A DNA stretch of 15,402 nt from Timburyella sp030842085. GTDB taxonomy: Bacteria > Bacillota > Clostridia > Oscillospirales > Acutalibacteraceae. The notes beneath the pieces are model-generated. The model had not been told where the DNA came from. It saw only the letters and a list, made by a program, of their open reading frames with translations, and did no database searches. This document shows, piece after piece, positions 1 to 7,416 of the stretch (position 1 is its first letter; every line of letters begins with the position of its first letter). A program made the position numbers and the translations under genes. The stretch spans positions 1-15,402 of the forward strand of contig JAUUSE010000041.1 of NCBI GenBank assembly GCA_030842085.1. Direction: 5' to 3'.

Positions 1-1229
1 CCCTTAAGGCTCTTATTTTTGACTCTTATTACGACGCCGATAAAGGGGTTGTGGTTTATTTCCGCGTGGTAGAAGGCACAGTAAAATCGGGAATGACAAT
101 AAAAATGATGGCGACGGGAGCTCAGTTTGACATAGTTGAACTTGGCCGCAAAATGGCGATATCAATGCAGCCATGCGACGAGCTTAAGGCCGGAGAGGTC
201 GGATATATAACAGCATCTATAAAAAATGTCGCCGACGCTCGTGTGGGCGATACAATAACAGACGCTGATGCACCGGCTGACGAGCCGCTGCCGGGATACC
301 GCAAAGCGAGCTCGGTGGTGTTCTGCGGCATATATCCAGCCGACGGCTCGCAGTATGAAGATTTAAAAGAAGCACTGGCAAAGCTGCAGCTAAACGACGC
401 GTCTCTGCTGTTTGAGCCGGAGACGTCGGCGGCGCTTGGCTTTGGCTTCAGATGCGGATTTTTAGGCCTGCTGCATATGGAAATAATACAGGAGCGCATA
501 GAACGCGAATTTGATATAGGAATAATCACCACTGCGCCGAGCGTTGTTTATAAAATTAAGATGACGGACGGCAGCGAGATAGAAATAGATAATCCTACAA
601 ACTATCCCGACCCGGCGCAGATACAGTACTGCGAGGAGCCGATAACCTCCGTGCACATATTAAGCCCGTCGGACTATGTGGGCACTATTATGGACCTTTG
701 TCAGGACAGGCGCGGCGTGTTCAAGGACATGCAGTACACCGGCAAGGACAGAGTGGATATTCATTACGAGCTGCCGCTTAATGAGATAGTGTATGACTTT
801 TTCGATGCTTTAAAATCGAGGACAAAGGGCTATGCGTCTTATGACTATGAGATTATAGGCTATGCAAAGTCCGACCTTGTAAAGCTGGACGTTTTGCTTT
901 CCGGAAATGTGGTTGACGCGCTTTCGTTTATAGTCCACACCGATAAGGCGTATCCGCGCGCGCGCAGGATAGCCGAGAAGCTAAAGGACAATATTCCGCG
1001 CCAGCTTTTTGAAGTGCCTATACAGGTAGCGGTGGGCGGAAAAATAATTGCGCGCGAGACGGTAAAGGCCATGCGTAAGGACGTGCTCGCAAAATGCTAC
1101 GGCGGCGATATAACCAGAAAGAAGAAGCTGCTGGAAAAGCAGAAGAAGGGCAAAAAGCGCATGCGTCAGCTCGGCAATGTCGAAGTCCCGCAGGAGGCGT
1201 TTATTGCCGTGCTGAAGCTGGACGAATAA
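1..1229 (+). CDS. lepA: Elongation factor 4 (LepA), 5'-truncated by window edge
   Basis: C-terminal part of LepA/EF4, the ribosome-associated translational GTPase linked to back-translocation and initiation/assembly. The reading frame is open from base 3, giving 408 visible residues beginning LKALIFDSYYD, a conserved LepA stretch near residue 190-200 of a roughly 600-residue protein. The GTP-binding G domain therefore lies outside the window. Visible are domain II (beta barrel), the EF-G-like domain III with CGFLGLLHMEIIQERIERE, the domain V-like region, and the LepA-specific basic tail RKKKLLEKQKKGKKRMRQ followed by VPQEAFIAVL. The tail and the absence of an EF-G domain IV separate it from EF-G. 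A GTG at base 51 could be mistaken for a start but lies inside the conserved frame. The gene stops with TAA at 1227-1229, 254 bases before hemW, the usual Firmicutes neighbour. Confidence 0.97.
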   Translation, partial: LKALIFDSYYDADKGVVVYFRVVEGTVKSGMTIKMMATGAQFDIVELGRKMAISMQPCDELKAGEVGYITASIKNVADARVGDTITDADAPADEPLPGYRKASSVVFCGIYPADGSQYEDLKEALAKLQLNDASLLFEPETSAALGFGFRCGFLGLLHMEIIQERIEREFDIGIITTAPSVVYKIKMTDGSEIEIDNPTNYPDPAQIQYCEEPITSVHILSPSDYVGTIMDLCQDRRGVFKDMQYTGKDRVDIHYELPLNEIVYDFFDALKSRTKGYASYDYEIIGYAKSDLVKLDVLLSGNVVDALSFIVHTDKAYPRARRIAEKLKDNIPRQLFEVPIQVAVGGKIIARETVKAMRKDVLAKCYGGDITRKKKLLEKQKKGKKRMRQLGNVEVPQEAFIAVLKLDE

Positions 1230-1314
1230 TAATTTAATCGGCACGGCTGCATATGGATTTGTCGATAGTAGTTTGAACAAAGTGGGTATCTGCCAAAATG
1301 GGAAATCGCGTTTC

Positions 1315-1331
1315 ATATGAGCCTCTCATAT
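1315..1331. other. Small inverted repeat in lepA-hemW spacer
   Basis: ATATGAG-cct-CTCATAT is a perfect 7-bp inverted repeat with a 3-base loop. It is A+T-rich and has no T-run after it, so it is not a convincing terminator. The same spacer holds a second perfect repeat, ATGATTT-tat-AAATCAT (1438-1454), followed by TTTT. That one ends just before the hemW ribosome binding site and could be a weak terminator or leader hairpin. Function is unknown for both. Confidence 0.3.
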
Positions 1332-1483
1332 AGCGAAGTATGTGCTTTAAATTGCTATAGCATTTCCGGATGGTTAAGATAAAACAGCGTCAGTATATGG
1401 CTTTAAGACACAATTTATTGGACTTAGGCTTAAGCGTATGATTTTATAAATCATTTTTGCAGTTAGGGAGGAAAACGGCGGGC

Positions 1484-2617
1484 ATGACTAAAGAGAGCGG
1501 CAATATCGGGATATATATACATGTGCCGTTTTGCCTGTCTAAGTGCCGGTACTGCGATTTTTACTCTATTGCCGGTGCGGACGATATGCTGCTTGACTCT
1601 TATACCGATGCCGTGTGCCGCGACATCAAAGCATGGCATGAGGAGTTTGGCGGCAGAGCTGACACGATATATTTCGGCGGCGGCACCCCGTCGCTGCTGG
1701 GGGCGCGCCGCATAGCAGATATAATCGACTGCGCTGTGAGAATTTATAACATAGATTTAGCATCGGCCGAGATTACTGTTGAAGCAAACCCTGATACTGT
1801 GACCGACATGCTGGCAGCCGGCTTGAGCTCCGGCGGAGTAAACAGGCTGTCACTCGGCATGCAGTCGGCAGATTTGCGCCAGCTTGAGCTTCTTGGCCGC
1901 CGCCATACGCCGGAGCGGGCGGAAAGGGCTGTCGAATCGGCTCTTTGCGCTGGAATTGACAACATTTCAGTTGACATAATGCTTGGAATAATGGAGCAGG
2001 ATGTTAAATCGGCAGTTGTAACAGCGGAATTTGCTGCATCTCTCGGCGTAAAGCACATTTCTGCGTATATGTTGAAAGTAGAGAAAGGCACGCCGCTTTA
2101 TAATGAGAGGGAGAAATATAATATTCCCGGCGACGACGAGGTTTGCGATATTTATTTAAATGTATGCGACAGGCTTAATGAGCATGGCCTTTTGCAGTAT
2201 GAGATATCCAACTTTGCGCTGCCCGGCTTTGAATGCCGGCATAATTTAAAATACTGGAAGCTGGAGCCATATGTAGGCATAGGCCCCGCGGCGCATTCCT
2301 ATATAGGCAAAGGCCGATTTTATTATCCGCGCAATTTGGATGCATTTTTAAAAAACGGCCATGAGGCGTTAAAGCTTGAAGAGAGATGCGCCGGAGATAT
2401 CGAAGAATATGTTATGCTGCACCTCAGGCTGCGCGAAGGAATCCATATATCGGAGCTTATTCGCATATATGGCGAGCAGACTGCCGGCCATATATGCGAC
2501 AGAGCGGAAAAATTATCAAAAGAAGGGCTGCTTCATATTTTAAACGATAGGATATATTTAGACAGCCGGGGATTTTTAGTATCTAATTCAATAATTGCTT
2601 ATTTGCTGTATGAGTAA
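1484..2617 (+). CDS. hemW: HemW, radical SAM heme chaperone family
   Basis: HemW-type radical SAM protein of 377 residues, the family's usual length (E. coli HemW is 378). HemW binds heme and is thought to deliver it to membrane respiratory enzymes. It was long mislabelled coproporphyrinogen oxidase HemN. Visible motifs: the CX3CX2C iron-sulfur cluster motif CLSKCRYC (Cys17, 21, 24) without the extra cysteine of true HemN, GGGTPS at about 65-70 for SAM binding, EANPDT near 100, and the HemW heme-binding HNxxY motif (HNLKY, about 253-257) in the signature YEISNFALPGFECRHN. I chose ATG 1484 because the protein then begins a few residues before the conserved IGIYIHVPFC. The ribosome site AGGGAGG (1465-1471) is 12 bases upstream, slightly far. 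An in-frame TTG at 1457 would put the ribosome site inside the gene. Position between lepA and hrcA is standard for Firmicutes. Confidence 0.95.
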   Translation: MTKESGNIGIYIHVPFCLSKCRYCDFYSIAGADDMLLDSYTDAVCRDIKAWHEEFGGRADTIYFGGGTPSLLGARRIADIIDCAVRIYNIDLASAEITVEANPDTVTDMLAAGLSSGGVNRLSLGMQSADLRQLELLGRRHTPERAERAVESALCAGIDNISVDIMLGIMEQDVKSAVVTAEFAASLGVKHISAYMLKVEKGTPLYNEREKYNIPGDDEVCDIYLNVCDRLNEHGLLQYEISNFALPGFECRHNLKYWKLEPYVGIGPAAHSYIGKGRFYYPRNLDAFLKNGHEALKLEERCAGDIEEYVMLHLRLREGIHISELIRIYGEQTAGHICDRAEKLSKEGLLHILNDRIYLDSRGFLVSNSIIAYLLYE

Positions 2618-2715
2618 TTAGAATTGTCAGATAGTCAGACAGCATTGTACTGATTCTCTCGCGGTTATGCTGATTTTTAATAAGATACTGCAGACGGCAG
2701 TTATATAATCGGGTT

Positions 2716-2760
2716 TTGCTGTATTTTTGGCTCGCCAATAATACGGCAATTTTTTATTTT
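2716..2760 (+). terminator. Intrinsic terminator after hemW
   Basis: A 10-bp stem (2716-2725 with 2740-2749, one G-U pair) is extended after a single T-T mismatch by TTGG-ctcg-CCAA (2727-2738). Six Ts (2750-2755) and a further TTTT follow directly. It sits about 100 bases after the hemW stop and separates lepA-hemW transcription from the CIRCE-controlled operon. A second 10-bp inverted repeat (2693-2702 with 2767-2776) encloses it. Confidence 0.85.
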
Positions 2761-3075
2761 CTGTAAAACTGCCGTCAGCCGATAACGCAGAGTGCAAAAA
2801 CTTTTAAATTTCAAATATATGGCTAATCCTAAGTTTATATTTAGATTAAGCAGTAGGATATATAAATGAATACTTAGCGCGTTCTTAAAAAATTCGGAGA
2901 AAAGCTTTAATAAGCTTTAATAAACATTGTCCGCGCTGCGGCTATTGCTGCGGATTTTATAATTAAGGTGATTAATGTATATGGAGCAATTTACACTTAG
3001 ATTATAATGTGAATTTATTGTGTAAAATAAAAGTATATCCTATTGAGCATTAACAATATATTTACAAATGGACTA
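2761..3075. other. Non-coding spacer upstream of the hrcA promoter
   Basis: A+T-rich and no convincing gene. It holds a perfect tandem duplication of AAGCTTTAAT (2902-2911, 2912-2921) and the inverted repeat TTTACAC (2990-2996) with GTGTAAA (3020-3026), 50-120 bases upstream of the hrcA promoter. The inverted repeat could be an operator, but nothing in the sequence identifies a regulator. A 10-codon reading frame at 2975 behind AAGGTG is too short to call. Confidence 0.5.
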
Positions 3076-3109
3076 TTGACTATATTGCTGAAAGGTGGTA
3101 AATTATACT
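3076..3109 (+). promoter_or_regulatory. Sigma-A-type promoter of the heat-shock operon
   Basis: A -35 box TTGACT (3076-3081) is followed by the A+T-rich stretch TAAATTATACT. TAAATT at 3099-3104 is spaced 17 bases from the -35 box. TATACT at 3104-3109 is a better -10 match but 22 bases away, so the exact -10 is uncertain. Either choice starts transcription within or next to CIRCE, as expected for HrcA repression. Confidence 0.65.
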
Positions 3110-3111
3110 TG

Positions 3112-3138
3112 TTAGCACTCAATGATGATGAGTGCTAA
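3112..3138 (+). promoter_or_regulatory. CIRCE operator (HrcA binding site)
   Basis: TTAGCACTC, nine bases, then GAGTGCTAA: an exact match to the CIRCE consensus inverted repeat. It overlaps the expected transcription start and ends 34 bases before hrcA, so HrcA should repress hrcA-grpE-dnaK(-dnaJ) here. It would be relieved on heat shock, when HrcA loses activity through competition for GroEL. I found no second CIRCE in the window, so dnaK and dnaJ have no separate HrcA control here. Confidence 0.98.
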
Positions 3139-3172
3139 ATAATATATAAGCTTAAATTTAACGGAGGATATC

Positions 3173-4201
3173 ATGAAACCCACAGAAAGGCAATTGCAGA
3201 TATTAATGGCAATTGTTAAGGAATATATAAACACGGGTGCGCCGGTAGGCTCAAAAGCGCTGAGTGAAGCGCTGCCGTTTTCAGTTTCGTCAGCTACTAT
3301 ACGCAATGAAATGGGCGAGCTGATAGGGCAGGGATATCTTATACAGCCGCATACGTCGGCGGGAAGGATACCGTCGGTAAAGGGATTTAAGCTATATGTA
3401 AACGGGCTGGCATCCGGTAAGCTTGATAAAAAAGACAAAAGTATGATAGACAATATGCTTCCTGAGGCAGACGACCCGGAAAAGCTGCTGGAAAACGCCG
3501 GCCGTGCGCTTGCCGCCATAACAAATTATGCGGCGGTGATGACTACGCCATCGGACGGCGATGTAAGTCTAATTAGGGTTGACACGGTGCAGCTTGGCAG
3601 CAGGACGGGACTTATAATACTGCTCACGTCTGCAGGCGCGGTTAGGAATAAAGTATACAGGCTTAGCTGTGATATAACGCCTGAGCTTCAGCAGGCTTTT
3701 ATGAATGTAGTTAAGGAGTGGTTTATCGGCAAAAGGCTGTCGGACATAAGCATGTCGTATGTTCAGACGGTTTCGGCCTCTCTTCCGCTTGACATCATGA
3801 TGGCTGCGCCAATGTTGGTCGCGCTTGCACAGGCGGCGTCGGAAGCGGGAACATCGCATGTTAAAATGAACGGCGGCGACCATCTGCTTTATGAGTTTAA
3901 CGGTGAGCAGGCTCGCTCTATTTTTGAATTTTTAAGGAGCGAGGAGGATATGCTTTCTCTGCTTAAGACGGCGGGCGACGAGGTCGGAGTGATATTCGGC
4001 GACGACACAGGCAGAAATGAGCTGAAAACATCGAGCGTCGTAGTTAAAAAGTATAATTTCGGCAAGTCAGCAGCGGGCAGTCTTGGCATAATAGGTCCGC
4101 TGAGAATGGACTATGAGAAGCTTATTCCTAAAATAGACTATTTTACAAAAATCTTTGAAAACAGGATAAAGGAAGTGTTCAGCAAATATTTTGAAGAATA
4201 G
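3173..4201 (+). CDS. hrcA: Heat-inducible transcription repressor HrcA
   Basis: HrcA, 342 residues, typical family length. It binds CIRCE as a dimer and needs GroEL to stay active. The N-terminal winged helix (about residues 4-75) shows TERQLQILMAIVKEYI and the recognition-helix region SSATIRNEM (about 39-47), followed by GYLIQPHTSAGRIPS. The central GAF-like and C-terminal dimerisation parts follow, ending SLGIIGPLRMDYEKLIPKIDYFT, a conserved HrcA end. The start ATG 3173 has GGAGG (3163-3167) five bases upstream and lies just downstream of CIRCE, giving direct autoregulation. The grpE start lies only 18 bases after the TAG stop, suggesting coupled translation. Confidence 0.97.
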   Translation: MKPTERQLQILMAIVKEYINTGAPVGSKALSEALPFSVSSATIRNEMGELIGQGYLIQPHTSAGRIPSVKGFKLYVNGLASGKLDKKDKSMIDNMLPEADDPEKLLENAGRALAAITNYAAVMTTPSDGDVSLIRVDTVQLGSRTGLIILLTSAGAVRNKVYRLSCDITPELQQAFMNVVKEWFIGKRLSDISMSYVQTVSASLPLDIMMAAPMLVALAQAASEAGTSHVKMNGGDHLLYEFNGEQARSIFEFLRSEEDMLSLLKTAGDEVGVIFGDDTGRNELKTSSVVVKKYNFGKSAAGSLGIIGPLRMDYEKLIPKIDYFTKIFENRIKEVFSKYFEE

Positions 4202-4219
4202 CCTGTTATATTAAAACAC

Positions 4220-4822
4220 ATGAAGGGTCGTGTAAACTTGTCTAACAGCAAAAAGGTAAACAACAAGGAAAAAGAGGAAAAAATAAAAAAAGAGAAAGCA
4301 TCTGCCGAGTGCGCTGACAATAAAGAGACAACTGAGGATAACACATGCAGTGAAAAAGAGGTCTCAGACAGCACTACATCCGACGATGCGGCGGTTACGC
4401 TTCAAAAGGACTTGGACGAGGCAAAGGATATGCTTCTGCGCACAGCGGCGGAATTTGACAATTATAAGAAGAGAAGCGAGCGCGAAAAGCTTCAGGTAAG
4501 TGAATTTGTAAAGGCGCAGACAATAAAGGCGCTGCTGCCGCCGATAGACAATTTGTTAAGAGCAGCTGAGGCTGATTCTTCATCGGCAGATTATGCAAAG
4601 GGAGTGGAGATGACAATCCGCCAGCTTATGGAGGCGCTTGAAAAGCTTGGCCTTAAGGAAATTAATCCGGAAAACGAGCCGTTTGACCCCATGCTTCACG
4701 AAGCGGTTATGCATGAGGAAAATTTAGATGTGCCGGAAAACACCGTAGTACAGGTGCTCCAGAAAGGCTATATGATGGACGATACGGTAATACGTCCGGC
4801 GATGGTAAAGGTGGCAAATTAA
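4220..4822 (+). CDS. grpE: GrpE, nucleotide exchange factor for DnaK
   Basis: GrpE, 200 residues, releases ADP from DnaK and so resets the Hsp70 cycle. The first about 60 residues are highly charged and low in complexity (Lys/Glu then Ser/Thr/Asp), as is usual. The long dimerising helix follows with LLRTAAEFDNYKKRSEREK, then the C-terminal beta-wing domain with PFDPMLHEAVMH, VLQKGYMMDDTVIRPAMVKVA. The start is uncertain. ATG 4220 has no clear ribosome site. TTG 4238, six codons later, has AAGGG ten bases upstream and would give an N-terminus beginning MSNSKK. I kept ATG 4220. Confidence 0.95.
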   Translation: MKGRVNLSNSKKVNNKEKEEKIKKEKASAECADNKETTEDNTCSEKEVSDSTTSDDAAVTLQKDLDEAKDMLLRTAAEFDNYKKRSEREKLQVSEFVKAQTIKALLPPIDNLLRAAEADSSSADYAKGVEMTIRQLMEALEKLGLKEINPENEPFDPMLHEAVMHEENLDVPENTVVQVLQKGYMMDDTVIRPAMVKVAN

Positions 4823-5087
4823 ATAACCTGCCTCAATAATGGGCAGGGAGCATTGCATAAAAACGCCGTAACAAATTTTGATACTAAAATGCGCGGCAAA
4901 TTCAATAGCGGGTGCGAGCAGATTATAGGCGTTTTGCATCGGATATGTAATTGTGTCATACCGCTTTGACTGACTTCAAAATAACGCAGCAAATATGCTG
5001 CTTTAGCTAAGCGGGCGACGAAATTTACAGCAAAAACAGTAATTTAGTTAAATATAAATTTACAAAATAAAACAGGAGGCAATAATC
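4823..5087. other. grpE-dnaK spacer with several short inverted repeats
   Basis: This 265-base gap is wide for an hrcA operon. It holds CCTGCC/GGCAGG (4827-4832, 4842-4847). A long-distance pair is TGCA + AAACGCC (4854-4857, 4861-4867) with GGCGTTTTGCA (4928-4938). GCAGCA-aata-TGCTGC (4986-5001) is followed by only three Ts. None is a strong terminator, so read-through from CIRCE to dnaK is expected. A weak promoter-like pair, TTTACA (5024-5029) and TTAAAT (5048-5053), could add CIRCE-independent transcription of dnaK. That is inference. Confidence 0.45.
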
Positions 5088-6947
5088 ATGTCAAAGATAA
5101 TAGGAATTGACTTAGGTACAACAAACTCATGCGTAGCGGTTAGGGAAGGCGGCGAGCCGGTAGTTATAGCAAATGCCGAGGGCGCAAGGACTACGCCGTC
5201 GGTAGTGGCATTTTCAAAAACAGGCGAACGTCTTGTCGGCCAGGTTGCAAAGCGTCAGGCGATTACAAACCCAGACCGCACAATATCTTCTATAAAGAGG
5301 GAAATGGGTACAAATTACACTGTTGATATAGACGGCAAAAAATACACACCGCAGGAAATATCGGCCATTATACTTCAGAAACTGAAGGCAGACGCTGAAA
5401 GCTATATCGGCGCCCCTGTAACTGAAGCCGTAATCACCGTGCCGGCCTATTTCACCGACTCACAGCGTCAGGCGACGAAGGACGCCGGAAAGATAGCCGG
5501 CCTTGAGGTAAAGAGAATAATCAACGAGCCGACGGCGGCGGCGCTTGCCTACGGCATAGACAAGGAAAACGACCAGAAGATAATGGTATATGACCTCGGC
5601 GGCGGTACTTTCGATGTCTCTATTATAGAAATGGGCGACGGCGTGCAGGAAGTTCTGGCTACAGCCGGCAACAACCGTCTGGGCGGCGATGATTTTGATA
5701 AGAGAATAATCGACTATATTTTAGCCGAGTTTAAAAAGGAGAATGGCATTGACCTTTCTTCCGATAAAATGGCCATGCAGAGGATAAAGGAAGCCGCAGA
5801 AAAGGCGAAGATAGACCTTTCCGGCGTAACATCAGCAGACATAAATCTGCCGTTTATATCAGCCGATGCAACGGGCCCGAAGCACTTTGAGACCACGATT
5901 ACAAGAGCAAAGTTCAACGAGCTTACTGCTGATTTGGTTGAGAGCACAATGGGCCCGGTAAGACAGGCGCTTAACGACTCAGGACTTAGTGCATCCGACA
6001 TAAACAAGGTGCTTATGGTCGGCGGTTCGTCACGTATACCTGCCGTACAGGAGGCGGTAAAGAAGTTCATGGGCAAAGAGCCGTTTAAGGGCATCAACCC
6101 CGACGAATGCGTTGCAATAGGCGCTTCAATACAGGGCGGCGTGCTCGGCGGTGACGTTAAGGGCCTGCTGCTGCTCGACGTTACTCCGCTGTCCCTCGGC
6201 ATTGAGACTCAAGGCGGCATCTGCACGAAGATAATCGAGCGCAACACTACAATTCCTACTAAAAAGAGTCAAATATTCTCTACTGCCGCCGACAACCAGA
6301 CATCGGTTGAGGTGCACGTGCTTCAGGGCGAGAGGGAATTTGCCCGCGACAACAAGACGCTGGGAATGTTCAAGCTCGACGGCATAGCTCCGGCACCGCG
6401 CGGCATTCCGCAGATAGAGGTAACATTTGATATCGACGCCAACGGCATAGTACACGTATCCGCTAAGGATAAAGGCACTAATAAGGAGCAGTCTATTACA
6501 ATCTCCGCCAGCACTAATATGTCTAAAGATGACATTGACAAGGCGGTAAAAGAGGCCGAGCAGTATGCTGCAGAGGATAAAAAACGCCGCGAGGAAATGG
6601 ACATCCGCAACAACGCCGACCAGATGGTTTATCAGAGCGAGAAAACTTTGACAGAATTTGGCGACAAGGTAAGCGAGGATGAAAAGAAGGATATCCAGGC
6701 TGCAATAGACGCGACGAAAGAAGCTCTTAAGGGCGACGACGTTGAGAAAATTAAGTCGGCGCAGGAAGAGCTGCAGAAGAAAATCTTTGCTCTTTCTGAG
6801 AGAATATATAAAGAATCTGCGGCTCAGCAGCAAAACTCCGACGCTGCCGGTGCAAATAATGCAAACGCAGCAGGCGGTGCGGGCGACGGCTCAAATGTCT
6901 ATGACGCAAATTATGAGGACGTAGACAAAAAGGATGACAATAAATAA
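5088..6947 (+). CDS. dnaK: Hsp70 chaperone DnaK
   Basis: DnaK, 619 residues, the ATP-driven folding chaperone. The ATPase domain (about 1-355) shows IGIDLGTTNSCVAV (5-18), the phosphate loop DLGGGTFDVS (169-178) and VGGSSRIPAVQ (311-321). The interdomain linker LLLLDVTPLSLGIET starts near 360. The substrate-binding domain has the helical lid from about 480 and a disordered Gly/Ala/Asn tail ending DKKDDNK. Between residues 70 and 90 it lacks the roughly two-dozen-residue loop of E. coli DnaK, the known Gram-positive indel. AGGAGG (5074-5079) is eight bases before ATG 5088, a strong site fitting a very abundant protein. It works with GrpE and DnaJ of the same operon. Confidence 0.98.
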   Translation: MSKIIGIDLGTTNSCVAVREGGEPVVIANAEGARTTPSVVAFSKTGERLVGQVAKRQAITNPDRTISSIKREMGTNYTVDIDGKKYTPQEISAIILQKLKADAESYIGAPVTEAVITVPAYFTDSQRQATKDAGKIAGLEVKRIINEPTAAALAYGIDKENDQKIMVYDLGGGTFDVSIIEMGDGVQEVLATAGNNRLGGDDFDKRIIDYILAEFKKENGIDLSSDKMAMQRIKEAAEKAKIDLSGVTSADINLPFISADATGPKHFETTITRAKFNELTADLVESTMGPVRQALNDSGLSASDINKVLMVGGSSRIPAVQEAVKKFMGKEPFKGINPDECVAIGASIQGGVLGGDVKGLLLLDVTPLSLGIETQGGICTKIIERNTTIPTKKSQIFSTAADNQTSVEVHVLQGEREFARDNKTLGMFKLDGIAPAPRGIPQIEVTFDIDANGIVHVSAKDKGTNKEQSITISASTNMSKDDIDKAVKEAEQYAAEDKKRREEMDIRNNADQMVYQSEKTLTEFGDKVSEDEKKDIQAAIDATKEALKGDDVEKIKSAQEELQKKIFALSERIYKESAAQQQNSDAAGANNANAAGGAGDGSNVYDANYEDVDKKDDNK

Positions 6948-7352
6948 TCGGCTCCATGCTGACAGCAGCGGCGCTCAAGCAAGGCGCATTGTCAATCAGC
7001 GGAGTGCCGCGTGATTTAAACATCAAAGTTTACGCTGGATTTCGGCAATATCGGCAGATATTTATACGACTGTTTATTGTCAAAAGCCGCAGGCCTTAAA
7101 ATTAGGCGTATCTTCGCATAAGAGCGGCGAACAATTCTACAATATAGGCGAGCTGTGGTGCTGCTTATATATTGGAGTAGCATTATCAGGTCTTGAGCGG
7201 GTCAAGAAGCGTGTATTTATTTTAGCTGTGCAAGCTCACAGCGAAGACAATTGTGCAAAAGTTAATTAGCAATGTGCCTATACGCTGCCAGCCGCAAGTA
7301 AATTTGTGAGCCAAGCGCCGGAGATACTGGCAAATTATAAAGAAATGAATTT
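6948..7352. other. dnaK-dnaJ spacer, no recognisable gene
   Basis: Together with the hairpin below this makes a 469-base gap between genes that are usually close together. I see no credible reading frame and no T-tailed terminator. A perfect hairpin GCTGTG-caagct-CACAGC lies at 7225-7242. Base composition is close to that of the coding regions, so decayed coding sequence is possible but unproved. Confidence 0.45.
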
Positions 7353-7372
7353 GGGCGGGTGAACACCCGCCC
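7353..7372 (+). promoter_or_regulatory. GC-rich hairpin upstream of dnaJ
   Basis: GGGCGGGT-gaac-ACCCGCCC: a perfect 8-bp, almost all G/C stem with a four-base loop. It lies 44 bases before the dnaJ ATG and 28 before its ribosome site. No T-run follows, so it is not a standard terminator. A 5' stabiliser or processing barrier that lowers dnaJ relative to dnaK is plausible. TATTAT at 7382-7387 just downstream is a possible -10, but no -35 is clear. Confidence 0.6.
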
Positions 7373-7416
7373 AGCAAGCTGTATTATACATATAAATTTA
7401 GGGGTGCAGACCGTTA

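Noticed and set aside
1457..1483. Upstream TTG start for hemW
   Set aside because: The ribosome site AGGGAGG would lie inside the gene. The added nine residues are not conserved-looking, while ATG 1484 gives the standard length.
2975..3007. 10-codon frame behind AAGGTG, as a leader peptide
   Set aside because: It is too short, has no codon pattern typical of attenuation, and lies upstream of the operon promoter.
6126..6833. 235-codon open frame antisense to dnaK
   Set aside because: It is a shadow of the strongly conserved dnaK frame, with no independent signals.
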